Below the pieces are notes generated by a model. That model had not been told where the DNA came from, did not search any database, and saw nothing but the letters and a program-made list of their open reading frames with translations. Position numbers and translations under genes: made by a program. A stretch of DNA of 64,000 bases from Pyxicephalus adspersus (lineage: Eukaryota > Chordata > Amphibia > Anura > Pyxicephalidae), in contig NC_092859.1 in the NCBI RefSeq assembly GCF_032062135.1, positions 129,759,838-129,823,837 on the forward strand, in the 5' to 3' direction. Shown piece by piece: positions 1-11,081 of this stretch. Position 1 is the stretch's first letter; the number at the start of each line of letters is the position of its first letter.

Positions 1-531
1 AACAGCACTGAGGACCTGGCAAGGACTGCAAGAATGGCAAACTCTTAAAAAAGAAGCTCCAAGCTGTTTGCATAGTGAGCTTTCCCTGAATGTGTCCATT
101 TGCTGGTGGCCTGTGGAAGTTCAATATTACCCAATATTTAGCGCCACCAGCGGGAGAGACAATTAACCGTAATAGAAACTGTTTACTTTTAAAGGTTAAT
201 TTTTACTGAGTTTAGTAAGCACAATCAAGTAACCAATCATGTATTAGCACAGATCTTGTTTTTAATTTCCTTTGCACATAGTTGGGTATTCAAAAAAAAT
301 TGGGTACATTTTTTAAGGTTAATATTCAAATTTCTAAGTTGACTCCCTTTGTTTCTTTACCCTAATTCCTAATTTGTGGCTCCGGGGCTGCAATGAGACC
401 TTTGGAACTTAACTATGCAACCCTCAGGCCCAGCCACCATTAGTCAGTGTTTTTCTAACCTATGTGTTTACTTAGGGACAGTGATTTACTGAACATTATG
501 TTTTACCTTTCCTTGATGTCAGGTGCCAAGT
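1..531. other. no gene seen
   Basis: AT-rich DNA with short A and T runs. No coding signal, repeat boundary or RNA gene was recognised. Confidence 0.5.
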
Positions 532-896
532 TTAAAGCGGAAGTAACCCAAAAAAAACCCAATCATCTTTAGCTTTGGAGATCTGTTGATCCCTCTTGAG
601 GTTTTCTGGATTGGTTACAGCATCATCCTGGTACCCTCCTGCTTTCCAGCTCGGAGGAAGCGCCAAGTGCTGCCATGTTCTTTGCCCTTTTTCTGCCTTC
701 TGTTTACGTCATCTGACCTTGCGCTGTGCATAAGTGAGATCATCTTCCCCCCCCCCCACCTTTTTGAGGAAAAAGCCCCTTCTTCGCATGCCAAATGTTG
801 AAACAGCCGGAAGCCTCCTGGGATCCATGAAGTATGTGTATCCCAGGAGGCTCCTTTATGAAAGGTAAAAATTATTTTAGTTTAGGTCTGCTTTAA
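532..896 (-). mobile_element. TTAA-flanked MITE, copy 1
   Basis: A TTAA lies at each end (532-535 and 893-896), followed inward by inverted termini: TTTAAAGCGGAAGTAACCC on the left and, reverse-complemented on the right, CCTTAAAGCAGACCTAAAC. The same termini recur at 19.8, 23.6, 41.1 and 59.0 kb. TTAA target sites are what piggyBac-superfamily insertion leaves; assigning the family to piggyBac is inference, as no transposase is present. It shares the words 'cctcctgggat' and 'cccaggaggc' with the other copies and includes an 11-C run at 747-757. A 71-codon open frame at 586-801 lies inside it and is not taken as a gene. Confidence 0.7.
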
Positions 897-2711
897 GGCC
901 ACCTATATCTAACAAACTGACCACCACTGCTTGGTAAACCAAGTTAACTACATGATGACAAATGAGAAAAGTTTTGCCAATCCAATCTAATGTATATTTG
1001 CTTATTTTCCACTTCATAGACTCAAGTCTTCTGATCTGGTTTCCTGTCCTTTGAAGTAAGCAATCCAACCCTGAGCAACTTGGGGTCAAGAAAGGGGTGC
1101 TGATAATAAGCTGGAATAGAATGTAAAACTCAGTTGGCTCAGTTAGTGACCCATGTAAGTTACTGTCTTTAGAATCATTAGGATTAGTAATAAGTATATT
1201 TAGTAAAAAATAGTAAATTGGAATGGAAAACGCAAACAAATGCAAAGTAAACCCACAAATGTTTCTTGCAGATAAAACTTCTTTTACTCATATAATTACA
1301 TAGAGTGGAGGATGTCAACTTTCTTAAACTAGTTAATTGCAACATCAACTCCTTGTTGCTATATTAGCATTAGAAGGCTTTCATCATGTGTATTATATAT
1401 TATTTCTAGGTATTAAAAAATGACTGGTAATATAGCAGTCCTGGGAAATTTAATTTTTGTACATTATTCTGCTGAATGATTTATTGCATCATATACCAGG
1501 TTAAAACCAACATTTTCACTTTTGCTGCTCTTTAATTAAAGGGAAAATCTCTTCCTTATTGCTCTTCTATAAAATAATGTTAGCATTCAACAGTACCCAA
1601 TGGAATGCATGTTTTTTTCCCTTTCTAACACTAATCATAGTAACAGCTACTGTTCTCAGTTTTAACCATAAGTCCCCTGTGAGAAATTAATCGATTGGTT
1701 ACAACATTCTCAAATATCCTGCCATTTTTCATAGAATCTACTGCAGAACAAAACTGAAAACACACTAATTTATCTCCAGTCAGGAGTATCTTTTTATATA
1801 CTTGGGGTTATTTAGTGGTTCTTTCATTTCCAATAAAACACCAATACAAACATAAAGTATAGTCATTTGTCAGATGAAGTCCACTAAAGGTGGAGAGATT
1901 ATTTTCCAGGCAATGGTGAGCTTTATTAGACCTATTTTATTTTTAGATAAAATATACCAAGAACAATTGTAAGTGATGCTTTAATATGTCCCAGGCCTAA
2001 ATTGGAATTATAATGACAACACAATATTTATATGCTAACTCCAGAAGAGCAATTTAAAGTTCCATTTTAAAGAAAATTAATGTTTGAGTTCAACAGACCA
2101 GAAAGCAAAAGGTTGTTTGGTTTCAGTTGAAGCAAGGAAAGGATATTAATCATTTGCAATAACTTTTATTTGAACTTTTGATAAATAGTTTTCAAAGCAG
2201 TTTTCAAATACTAATATTAGTAAACAATTTCATTTGAATTAGTTTCATTCCCTGAAATAAGAAAGCAGAATACACAGATAATCAGAAAATATTGCACATC
2301 GGCCTCTGCAGAAGAAGGTGAGTCATTCATTAATCGTATACCAGCTGCACATAAAAGCTCAAATAATTCTTTTGTAATGTTTTAATAAAACAGTCAATTG
2401 TTTGGTATGAAGATTAAAGGTAAAAAGTAACTGTAAGGGGAAAGTGAAGAATTTTAATAGTCGCAATAACTCTGGCTTAAGATGTATGTCGGAAAGGTTT
2501 TCTCTGAAGATACCTATGGGCTCAGAATAATAAAGCTATATGGCAGATAAAAAAGGTTAATACATGTGGGTGTATTAAAAAGGAACATAAAAACAAAATC
2601 CGTTCAAGTAATTATAATGCTTACTGACATTGCCTACTATGATGCTGGATTTACACTTTGCTTTGGGAAAATGAAAACTGATATGTGCATCTTTTACTCA
2701 CATGAGTTATT
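897..2711. other. no gene seen, AT-rich
   Basis: Open frames are short and lack recognisable protein similarity, including a 122-codon minus-strand frame at 877-1245 that starts inside the preceding MITE. No RNA gene or repeat was recognised. Confidence 0.45.
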
Positions 2712-2936
2712 GGACCTGATTTATTAAAGTTCTCCAAGGCTGGAAAGAATACACTTTCGGCTGTTAAGCTGGGTGATCCAGGAAACCTGGAATGGATCTG
2801 GTCCAGAATTGAAAACATTTGCTAACAAATAGCTAATGACATTTAGGAAATCCATTCCAGATTTTCTGTATCACCCAGCTTCACTGATGAAAGTGTATTC
2901 CCCCCAGCCCTGGAGAACTTTAGTAAATTAGGGCCC
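2712..2936. mobile_element. palindromic MITE, copy 1
   Basis: The two halves are reverse complements: 'ctgatttattaaagttctcc' on the left against 'ctttagtaaattaggg' on the right, with the inner words 'gctgggtgatccag' and 'ggatctggtccag'. The whole element folds into one long imperfect hairpin. Related copies lie at 3295, 4514, 24898, 31154 and 44077. It has no coding capacity. The superfamily was not determined. Confidence 0.8.
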
Positions 2937-3294
2937 ATGTGTACAAATGAAAATGTTTTTCCGAAAAAATTATATACTGTACTATTCTAGATGTACGTTG
3001 TGTGCTCTGTAATTCTTTCACTGCAGTGCAGATATACGAATAGGCCTAACTTATAAGTATGACAATTATAAATGTTCTGTACGTCTTTTTTGTGGCGGAT
3101 GCTGCTTACCTAATATGTAACAAAAAATAATCTGATCAATAAATATCAAAGTACAACTAAAGGCACTGGTGTAACAGTTTGAACAAGTATTAAATCTAGA
3201 TACTGTAATTTGCAAGCCTCCTAAAGTAATACCTTTCTTTACCTTCCCTGAGCCAAATTCGTATCTTCCACACTTCCAGACACTGCAGCTCATA

Positions 3295-3518
3295 GGGCCT
3301 GTTTTAACAAAGCTCTCCAAGGCTAGAGAAGATACACTTTCATCAGTGAAGCTGGGTGATCCAGCAAACCTGGACTGGATTTCCTAAAAGTAATTTGCTA
3401 TTTGTTAGCAACTGTTTTCAATCCTGGACCAGATCCATTCCAGGTTAGCTGGATCACCCAGCTTCACTGCCAAAAGTGTATCCTCCCCAGCCTTGGAGAG
3501 CTTTAATAAATCAGGCCC
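3295..3518. mobile_element. palindromic MITE, copy 2
   Basis: Same family as 2712-2936 and better preserved. It starts at 'gggcct', contains 'gaagctgggtgatccagcaa' and its inverse 'gctggatcacccagcttcac', and ends 'taataaatcaggccc'. It lies about 360 bases from copy 1. A minus-strand open frame at 3066-3320 overlaps its left end and is not a gene. Confidence 0.85.
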
Positions 3519-4513
3519 TTCGTGAGAGGATTTCAGAAGAGGCAGTGATTTAGGTAATTAAAGAAAACAATGACCATGATAGGTGTAACCAGATGCTGAA
3601 TAAAAATCTGCAGATAACCACAGCTATTTGGGTAAAGGTTGTGGGGATGATGCCCTTTCCCTCAATATGGGTCCTCACTAATAGGCCTGGTATGTACTGG
3701 AAAGGGAGGATATGCTCAATGCCCCCTGCTTTTCCTGGCCATTTAGGTTTCATGTGTAAAGAAAGCATTTTAAACCATATAACCCTAGTTGAGTTTCACT
3801 GCTAATACTCAAAAGTGAGGAAAAAACATTGCAAGATAGAGCCAAATCTACTTTTCGGTGATAATCTATTTGACAAAATACAGACCAGCACAACAGTTTT
3901 GGGACCAGGTTCAAGATTTACTAATGTAATCTTTTACATTTTCTTCTATCTTTTTATTTTACATTCTGTGTATTTGTCCATTTTTGTACTCCTTCATTCC
4001 CTGTACACACAAACACACAGTGATTAATGTGTCAAGCTGAATAATGCACATCATATTGCTCTCTCCTGGTATTTAGAAGTTGTAAGTGGTACATTAATGC
4101 CATATGTGGCAGTAAAAAAATATCTTAAAATATGTGGAATTTTTCTCTGCTCAGCAAAGCATTTCTGTCAGTGAGTGAAGACTTGTCAAACAGACGGATG
4201 TGATTTTTCTTGTAAACAAAAAGTTTGAAGGAAAAATAGATCTTTTTTCTTTGGTGTGAGTTCCACTGCATCACATCCCTTAGGGAACTAGAATAGGCAT
4301 ATAGTAGGGTGAGGTGTTTTAATTAAATCTAATGATTTTTCTACTCTTGTGGAGAAAGAAACCATTAACTCATTCAAGATTGTTTGGCCTTTGTAGTCTT
4401 CTATTAGCCAATAACTGGATATTTTACAATAAAAAGATTTTTCTTTGAAATAATTCAGCCTTGTTTTTTATTGAAAAATAGTATTATTATATTTTACCAA
4501 TGGTGAGACTGTA
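3519..4513. other. no gene seen
   Basis: Unique-looking AT-rich DNA. Open frames of about 70 codons at 3550-3768 (-), 3593-3805 (+) and 3815-4027 (+) overlap one another on both strands and show no recognisable protein. Confidence 0.45.
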
Positions 4514-4690
4514 TGGGCTTGATTTAATAAATCAGGCGATGGGCTTGATTTATTACATATCTCTGAGACTGGAGAAGATAGACTATCATGGGAGAGTCTG
4601 GGTGATCCAGCAAACCTGGAATGGATTTTTTAAAATGCTTTGCTATTATTTGCAAATGTTTTCAATCCTTGGCCAGCTCTGTTCCCTTTA
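4514..4690. mobile_element. palindromic MITE, truncated copy 3
   Basis: It begins with a short end fragment ('gggcttgatttaataaatc') directly followed at 4541 by a second start ('gggcttgatttatta'). It reads through the left arm and the central 'tttgcaaatgttttcaatcc', then loses similarity near 4690 where another repeat begins. The right arm is missing. Confidence 0.65.
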
Positions 4691-5190
4691 GCTTTGCAGC
4701 CTGAGATGTACTTTCTCAGCATCCCCAGCACAAGATTAGTCCTTGGCTTTATCCTACCCTGGCTGCTAGGACTTTATGCGCACAGTCATCAGTTGCTTGT
4801 AGTGTAAAGCTGGGCTGACCTTTTTCTGGTGTGTTTATCTTTTGCATTGACTGTTTGCATTGACGCCCTTTGCCTGTGACCCCGACTCTGTTTAGCCTTA
4901 GCTTTAGGATGCCTTGTCTGGTGGACCGATTACCTGTTAATGACCTTTGGCTCTGTATTGTGGACGTGTCTCTGCTGGACAATCCTGTGCTACGTTATCC
5001 GTGGGCTCCTGGTTCTCTGTCAGTCCTTTCCCAGACACCATTCTTTGTACACAGATGTCCTGGAGGCCCCCGTGTGCTGAGGCAGCCCAACAAGCCCCCC
5101 GAGGCTGAGCTGGGGCTTGCTATAGGCAAAAAGTGTGGATTTAGAGTGGGGGACCGGCATCTGGTAAGCACTGGTGATAGATCTTACAGT
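4691..5190 (+). repeat. unclassified interspersed repeat, copy 1
   Basis: It matches 20885-21433 over its length: both open with 'ctttatcctaccctggctg'-like sequence, contain 'gctcctggttctc' plus 'cagtccttt', and end with 'ggggcttgctatagg' and 'tctggtaagcact'. A more diverged relative is at 28136-28630. It is locally GC-rich. A retrotransposon LTR or a tail derived from one is possible, but no protein domain, primer-binding site or TSD was found. Open frames at 4749-4982 (-) and 4870-5196 (+) lie inside it and are not genes. Confidence 0.6.
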
Positions 5191-6536
5191 ATCTAGTATC
5201 TATAAGGTCTAGGAATTCCATACAATTATGATTAAATGGCCTCAAAGTCACATTTTCCATAGCCAAACAAGAATATTTTTTTAGTTTAAGATCATCCACC
5301 TGTTTCATCAAGTTGTATTTATTTGCTACCTATTTAAGTCTCCTATAATTTTTCTCCTGTGGCTTAAACTGTAATCTACAATCAAGATGTAACTTTACGG
5401 TTATTTTTTTACAGGGTTAGAACTGTACTTGCTTTACTTGTTTATATTATGTTTGTATGCAACCCAAGCTTCTATTTGCAGCTGGTTATTGACTGTTGTA
5501 GGATAACCCTGTCGTCATCCATTATGCCCAAGCATTTCTCCTGGTCTGTCAAATTCAGTTGCATTCTTTTTAAAGAACAATAGATAATGCCATTTGTATG
5601 GTCTAAAGCATCCACTTACACACATATAACATGTGGTAAACCACATAGTAATGTACTGCATGCAAAACAATGTTCTTTTGAATGGCAATTTTTCATATGT
5701 ATGTGATGCATTAAAATGTTCCATGTATGCTTTTTATGCATTGAAATGTGCATTCGATTTTGTGCATTGAAATTCCAATTTGAATTATAACAAAAAAACA
5801 TGTTAACCATGTTTTAATGTAGTTTCATCACATTGCAAAAAATCCATGGTAAATCAGCCATTCAAAAGCAAAGCCAAAAAAGTACAGGAAGGCAAAAGAT
5901 TACTCACATAAATGGGGAGCTATAAATTAACAATGTTAGGTGCAGGACACTGCAACAGAAAACAAGTGTTGCATGTGAAGGACCAAGGACATGGAAGGCC
6001 TTGCTTCCAGACTGGGAAGATCTTTTTCATGCAGGAAAAAGCATAGTTAGACTCTTCTTAGAGGAGGGACCTGTAAGGAAGAGGCAGGTCTATGGATGTC
6101 AATTGTTTTTTGCTCTCTCTAACCACCCGCACAGATGGATTTAAATTAGAGGTTATACTTTGGTCAGTAGATCAAAAAACAAAATGTGAATGTTGATGCT
6201 TTTTTTGAAATATACATTGTTACTGAACTTGTAATAGGCATCTAAATTTTTCATGTTACATTTCAAAATGGTAAGGTGTAATAGTAAATGTTATTTTCTA
6301 ATACACACAAGGTCATGGGTTTATGGCTCTCCATACAACATTTTGAAGGTTTATGCCACTAACAGGCAATGCCCCTATCAATAGAGGAGATTGGTCTGTA
6401 AAATAGGGATACGGATTCCTATCAAATAGAATTCAGGTTACAGGCTGCCAAGCAGTGGGGGAGGGCTTCATTATGCTTTTAGTCCATCAGACAAGCACCG
6501 AGGCAAGTTTAGGAAAGCTGTTGCAGCTTTGTATGT
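5191..6536. other. no gene seen
   Basis: AT-rich DNA. Around 5720-5790 there are loosely repeated 'tgcattgaaat' words. Nothing else recognised. Confidence 0.45.
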
Positions 6537-6899
6537 GTGATGAATGTAAGTTTTTTTTTTTCCTACAATTCAATAAATCAATAAAAAGGAAAACAGTTAC
6601 AAACATAACATATAAAAAAGATAATAAAAAATATATTATAACCAAAAAAAACTTGATTAAAAAAAAATTGAAGAAAAAAAAAAAAGAAAAAAGAGGTTCA
6701 CTTCACCATCACTAAATATTGTATTGTTATTACTATGTCTCTCTTTAGTAGTAAATATTCAATTTTTGTTAAATTATATTATCCAACAGTGTTAAATAGG
6801 AATGTCCAAATTTGCCATTGTCTATGGAACTTTTTAAATAAATAATAAAGAGATATTTTGGTTCCATTTATTCACTAGGATTAATCTTGCTGCTATTAA

Positions 6900-8865
6900 A
6901 ACATGAGGGACAACCAGCTCTATGAGCTATAGGAAAATTGTCCAAAATTTAATATAGCGAGTTCAGGGGTTAGTTTAAACACTCTTCCATAGATTTTCCC
7001 TAATAATTTAAAAATCTCTGACCACAAGAGCTTAATTTTAGCACATTCCCAGAACATATGTGTATAGGTACCTGTACAGCCGCAATCACGCCAGCATAAT
7101 GGGGAATAGTTTGGGGTGAATTTAGCCAGTCTATAATTCTATACCATCTAACAATTATTTTTTGGTAACATTCCTAATGTGAAGTACATTTAGTAGAAGT
7201 AATCATTGATACTACAGCCACTTTCAATTTGGACATGGAAATCAGAACCTGAAGATCTTTCTCCCGTCTAAAAAAATAGGGAAATTGCCATCTATCCTTA
7301 GATTGAAATAAATTATAATATAATGAGATACCATCTTTACATATGGATAGGCTATGGGTGCAATGCCAGAATTTAGCTGGTAAAGTTATGGTTTTGATGT
7401 TGAATTTTTAATCAAATGTTGTATTTGCCATATTTGTTATTTGTCCGTTAAGGAGGTCATTTTGGAAAGATCATGTAAATCTTTATATCCATGTTTAATC
7501 CATGTGGATACATTCAAATTATTATTCAAGTATTCATATGTGGGATCTGTACTGATACTGAATTATCTGTAGAATCGGAAGTCTTGATTACATTTTTCCA
7601 AGCTAACACCATAGTTTTTATTGAATATAAATGTGGGATAATAATTTTGGATACCACAGATGTTGCTGCTAGAAAAGCTAAATATTCTCCTCCTTTTAAT
7701 AATGAGGTTTCTATGTGCTGCCACCTCCTATCTGCATTAGGTAGAAGACATTTCTCCATGTGATCTAATAATGTTGCAATTAAAATAATAATGAATAGGT
7801 GGCATACCTACTCCATCTACCATTCTCTGTCTAATAAGAAAACAGCTAGTGATCCCGTTTTTTTATTGTTCCAAATAAAGGAGCATAATAAAGTTTGTAA
7901 AGTTTTATAAAACTTAGTTGAGAGAATAATAGGTAATGTACGAAACAGGTATAAAACCTTAGGTAAAAGGTATATTTTGAACGCTGCTATTCTACCAATC
8001 CAGGAAAGTTCAATGGTGCTTAGTTTATTTAGTTTGTCTTGTATTGTCTTAATTAAGGGTAAAAAAATATTTTTGTAGATATCTATATTGGAATATAACA
8101 AAACAACTCTCAAATATGGAAGAGCATTTTGTACAATAGTAAAAGTGAATGTTTTAGATATATCTCTTTGTTTCTTTAAAGGAACTCCAATGTGCAATAT
8201 ATTACATTTAGATTAATTTATTTTACAGTAACTCATTCTGCTAAATTCTGCTAGGGTGGACATTAATGCCTCGATAGAGGTAATTGGGTGGACATAAGCT
8301 AATCTATTTTTTGCCAGTTTGGTTTTATAACTGATTGGCCAATAGTTTTCCAGATTTATTAGCATGACTATAATATCTGGATTTTACATTTTTGTACAGT
8401 TTTTCTTGTTTAGAAATCAATAAAAGTCTAAATTCAGTTCTACATTTAAATAATTCTTCAGAGAGAAAGAGAGATTAAAGAAAAAGATGTGAAGGTAGCT
8501 CTAGGTTGAACTCTAACATTGGAAGTATCAAGATCTGACTTTGGGATACAATTAAAGTCCCCACAAATAATCAATAAACCCTGTTGTACTTTCCTTACTT
8601 TTTTAAGAACTTTCCCGATAAATGCAATAGCATGGTCATTAGGCGCATGGATATTTAGAAAGGTGCGAAGAACATTATTGACCAAAGCCACCAAAATAAT
8701 ACATCTTCCTTGCAGATCCAACTCAACGTGTATTAGGAAAAAGGATAAATCTGTACTGATGGCTATTGAAACTCCTTGTTTTTTCTTAGTAGATCTCGAA
8801 TGGTAGATATGAAGAATATTATTAAATATATTATAAAAAACAAAGACAAAAAAATACAAAGGTTA
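6900..8865 (-). pseudogene. L1 ORF2 remnant (endonuclease, RT, C-terminus)
   Basis: Intact ORF2 encodes an endonuclease (EN), a reverse transcriptase (RT) and a cysteine-rich C-terminus. Here translation starts inside EN (8859-8458): 'HAPNDHA' and 'GDFN' are visible, but roughly the first 80 residues are missing. An EN-RT linker with 'KSGKLLANQL' follows at about 8440-8320. The sequence then jumps to the segment just after the catalytic YADD/FADD box ('HPITSIEALMSTLAEF', about 8300-8240), so fingers, palm and active site are deleted. The thumb and following region are present at 8197-7817 ('LSWIGRIAAFKIYLLPKVLY'). The C-terminus continues in other frames to about 6900, including 'LCWRDCGCTGTYTHMFWEC' near 7110-7050, which matches the conserved L1 cysteine/histidine region. 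Stops and frame changes throughout; not functional. Confidence 0.88.
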
Positions 8866-8908
8866 GGAATCCAAAGGAATGCAATATGCAGAGACATACT
8901 GCAACTGG

Positions 8909-10921
8909 TTACTGTGGGGGTATAGAGACAAACACTGGACCATCAGGGTTTTGAGTAAACACTGTTTCATTAGAGACTTGAGATAAGTCTTGAAGTCTTA
9001 GATTGATATATTCTGCAATTTGAGTGTGTGGATCATTATTTATATTTTGTTCTCTATTCAGGGGTGATTTTTTTTTAAAGTTGCTTGGGCTGGATTCTTT
9101 TGTTTGCTCTTCAATTAATTGTATGTCCCATTGTTTCAACAATTCACTGCTTGATTGGGGTGTCTTAATGACATCCGGAGTTCCATTTTTTGTAACAAGT
9201 AATTTAACCGGGAATCCCCATCTGTATGGGATTTGGTGGTTTCTAAGATGTGTGCGTACGGGTCTGGCAATGTAGCATTTTTCCTGGAGATTCCCATGAG
9301 TTGTTCTATGGTTGTAATATGATGAAAATGAATACAAGCTAGAACATCTCTATGTATCTTATCAAGTAGATATGTTGGTTTAGGTAATCTATGTGCTCTA
9401 TCTATACTAAGCTCATAGGTGACTGCATTAGGTATTAGTGAAGCGATCAACGGCTGCAAGTAGGATGTCAACTCTATTGAAAGTATACTTTTAGCTTTGC
9501 CTCCGAATTTAATATTACTTCTGCGGGACCTGTCTACTAGGTCTGCAAGTTTCAGTTGTACTTGTTGCATATTTTCAAATACTTCATTGTGTGAGTCCAC
9601 TAACTCATTGTGTGCAGAAGCATCTCCCATTTTATTTTCTATGTGACTGACTCTGTCTCCAACTTCTTGTAAATCCCTTTTTAGATGTTGAAACAGAGGA
9701 AAAAATAATTTTACAATGAGCCTCTAAGTGGTGTTGGTGCTCGAATTGGGGTTGTTCTTATATTCAACCCAAATATGGCTGTTCGAATAGACCCGACCCT
9801 AAAAACACGTGATTCGACTTCACAAATTTGTGTGTAAAAATATGTGTAAAAATAAGACAAGGCTTTATTGTTCCCGTAATTTATTGAATGTGTGTGAATT
9901 GTGTAACAAACTTTTATTTTTTTTACAGGTTATCTAACAATGACGGGATGATTCCCACGGCTGCATTTATTCATGAGCATAGCCGTGAGAATTTTCCTGT
10001 CAGTGTGGGATCCCCGGGCACTAGAAGTTAAATGAGGACAAGTCTCCCCATTCATTCTCCTCTAGTGCTCTGTGATTGGCTGAAGAAAGGAAAATGCTGA
10101 TGACACTTGAGCTGTCATCAGGGTTTACCTTTAATCAGCCAAACACATCAGCCAAACACAGAGCACTGCAGGTAGTGAATAGGGACCGTGGGACTCCTGT
10201 GGTTTTGGATAGAGAATCTCTACAGTTCCGCTAGGGCTGCAAAGCCAATCAGGGGGAGCGGAGCTGTCAGCATAGCAGATCTCTGCTCCCCTGATTGCTC
10301 TTGCAGTTCTACACAGTCCCAAAAAATAACCCAAATTGTACCACCATTGACTTTATTGGTGTTCAAATTCAACTTCGATCACCCAAACAATATCGGCCTA
10401 TTCGATCGAATAGCCGTCTAATCGAATAGTCAGATTTTCAACCAACACTACTGTGTTGATAGGGATAAAAGCATTTCTTAAGTGTAGTGTCTGATATAGG
10501 TTGGTCAGATGTGGGATATGTATCAATTGGATCTGAGGTGGACTCCTCTGATATATCAGTAAAGGTATTTCCTACCTTGTGCAGCTTCTGAGATAGAGAA
10601 CTTTTGTTTGGATTTTGCTGGGCTATTGCTGATGAGGAAGGTTGTAAATTTCCATCTGAACTTCTTTCTTTCGAAGATAGAGAGCTTTTGTTTAGATTTT
10701 GCTGGGCATTTGCCTGATGAGGAAGGTTGTGAATTTCTATCTGAGCTTCTTTCTTTCTGTGGAGATTGTGAGTCTCTGGTTGATTCAGATAAACTGAGGG
10801 CTGAGGTTGCGCGGGCGCGTGTAGTAGGCCTTCTGGCGCCATCCTGGAGTCGCTTAGACTCTGAGGTGATGAAGAAATCTGTAGGCTTCCTCAGGGCTTT
10901 TGCGCTTTTTCTTTTCCCCAT
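8909..10921 (-). pseudogene. L1 ORF1 remnant, split by a MITE
   Basis: L1 ORF1 encodes the RNA-binding chaperone of the L1 particle. The start is the ATG at 10921-10919 ('MGKRKSAKALRKP'), and the N-terminal part runs to about 10455. After the inserted element (9728-10451) the protein resumes at about 9725 with 'FPLFQHLKRDLQEVGDRVSH', a coiled-coil-like stretch. It is followed by the RRM-like region ('DRSRRSNIKFGG', 'IDRAHRLPKP') and the C-terminal domain ('PYRWGFPVKLLV'), ending at the stop near 8909. The last two segments are in different frames, with the shift between about 9140 and 9330. The order and motifs match vertebrate L1 ORF1. Confidence 0.85.
9728..10451. mobile_element. MITE nested in L1 ORF1
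   Basis: The ends are inverted: AGTGGTGTTGGT on the left, AGTAGTGTTGGT read inward from the right. L1 ORF1 sequence resumes on both sides, so the insertion is younger than the L1. The interior has 'ctattcgatcgaatag'-type palindromes near the right end and a GC-richer middle. No transposase is encoded; open frames of 67 and 77 codons inside it overlap on opposite strands. I could not find a clear TSD, so the superfamily is left open (hAT-like ends are possible). Confidence 0.75.
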
Positions 10922-11081
10922 CTCTGCATAGGTGATTAGGGACTAAGAATAGGTAGAAATCCTCGCTGTATAAGCCTCTAGATAGTCGGTGTGATCCCCG
11001 GTGGAGGTGCTCGCTCTGCAGCCCTAGCAGAAGACGTCCATCCCGGTCCGCTTCCAAACATGCCCCCCGTGATGAATGTAA

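Larger units (their letters stand above)
6537..11081 (-). mobile_element. L1 retrotransposon, 5'-complete, with TSD
   Basis: The element reads right to left: 5'UTR (about 11068-10922), ORF1, ORF2, 3' end and poly-A (poly-T at 6551-6561 on +). A perfect 13-bp direct repeat, GTGATGAATGTAA, flanks it at 6537-6549 and 11069-11081. This is a typical target-site duplication and shows that both original ends are present. Protein-level similarity to L1 is clear for the ORF1 C-terminal domain, part of the endonuclease and the ORF2 C-terminal region. The element is dead: stops, frameshifts, loss of the endonuclease N-terminus, loss of most of the reverse-transcriptase core near 8310, and a DNA transposon inserted at 9728-10451. 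Subfamily not determined. Confidence 0.9.

Noticed and set aside
877..1245. 122-codon minus-strand open frame
   Set aside because: Overlaps a MITE end, has no recognisable domain, and lies in AT-rich DNA where such frames occur by chance.
4870..5196. 108-codon open frame
   Set aside because: Lies entirely within a repeat that recurs at 20.9 kb, where the frame is not kept.
6455..6715. 86-codon lysine-rich frame
   Set aside because: Read through the antisense of the L1 3' end and its poly-T tract.
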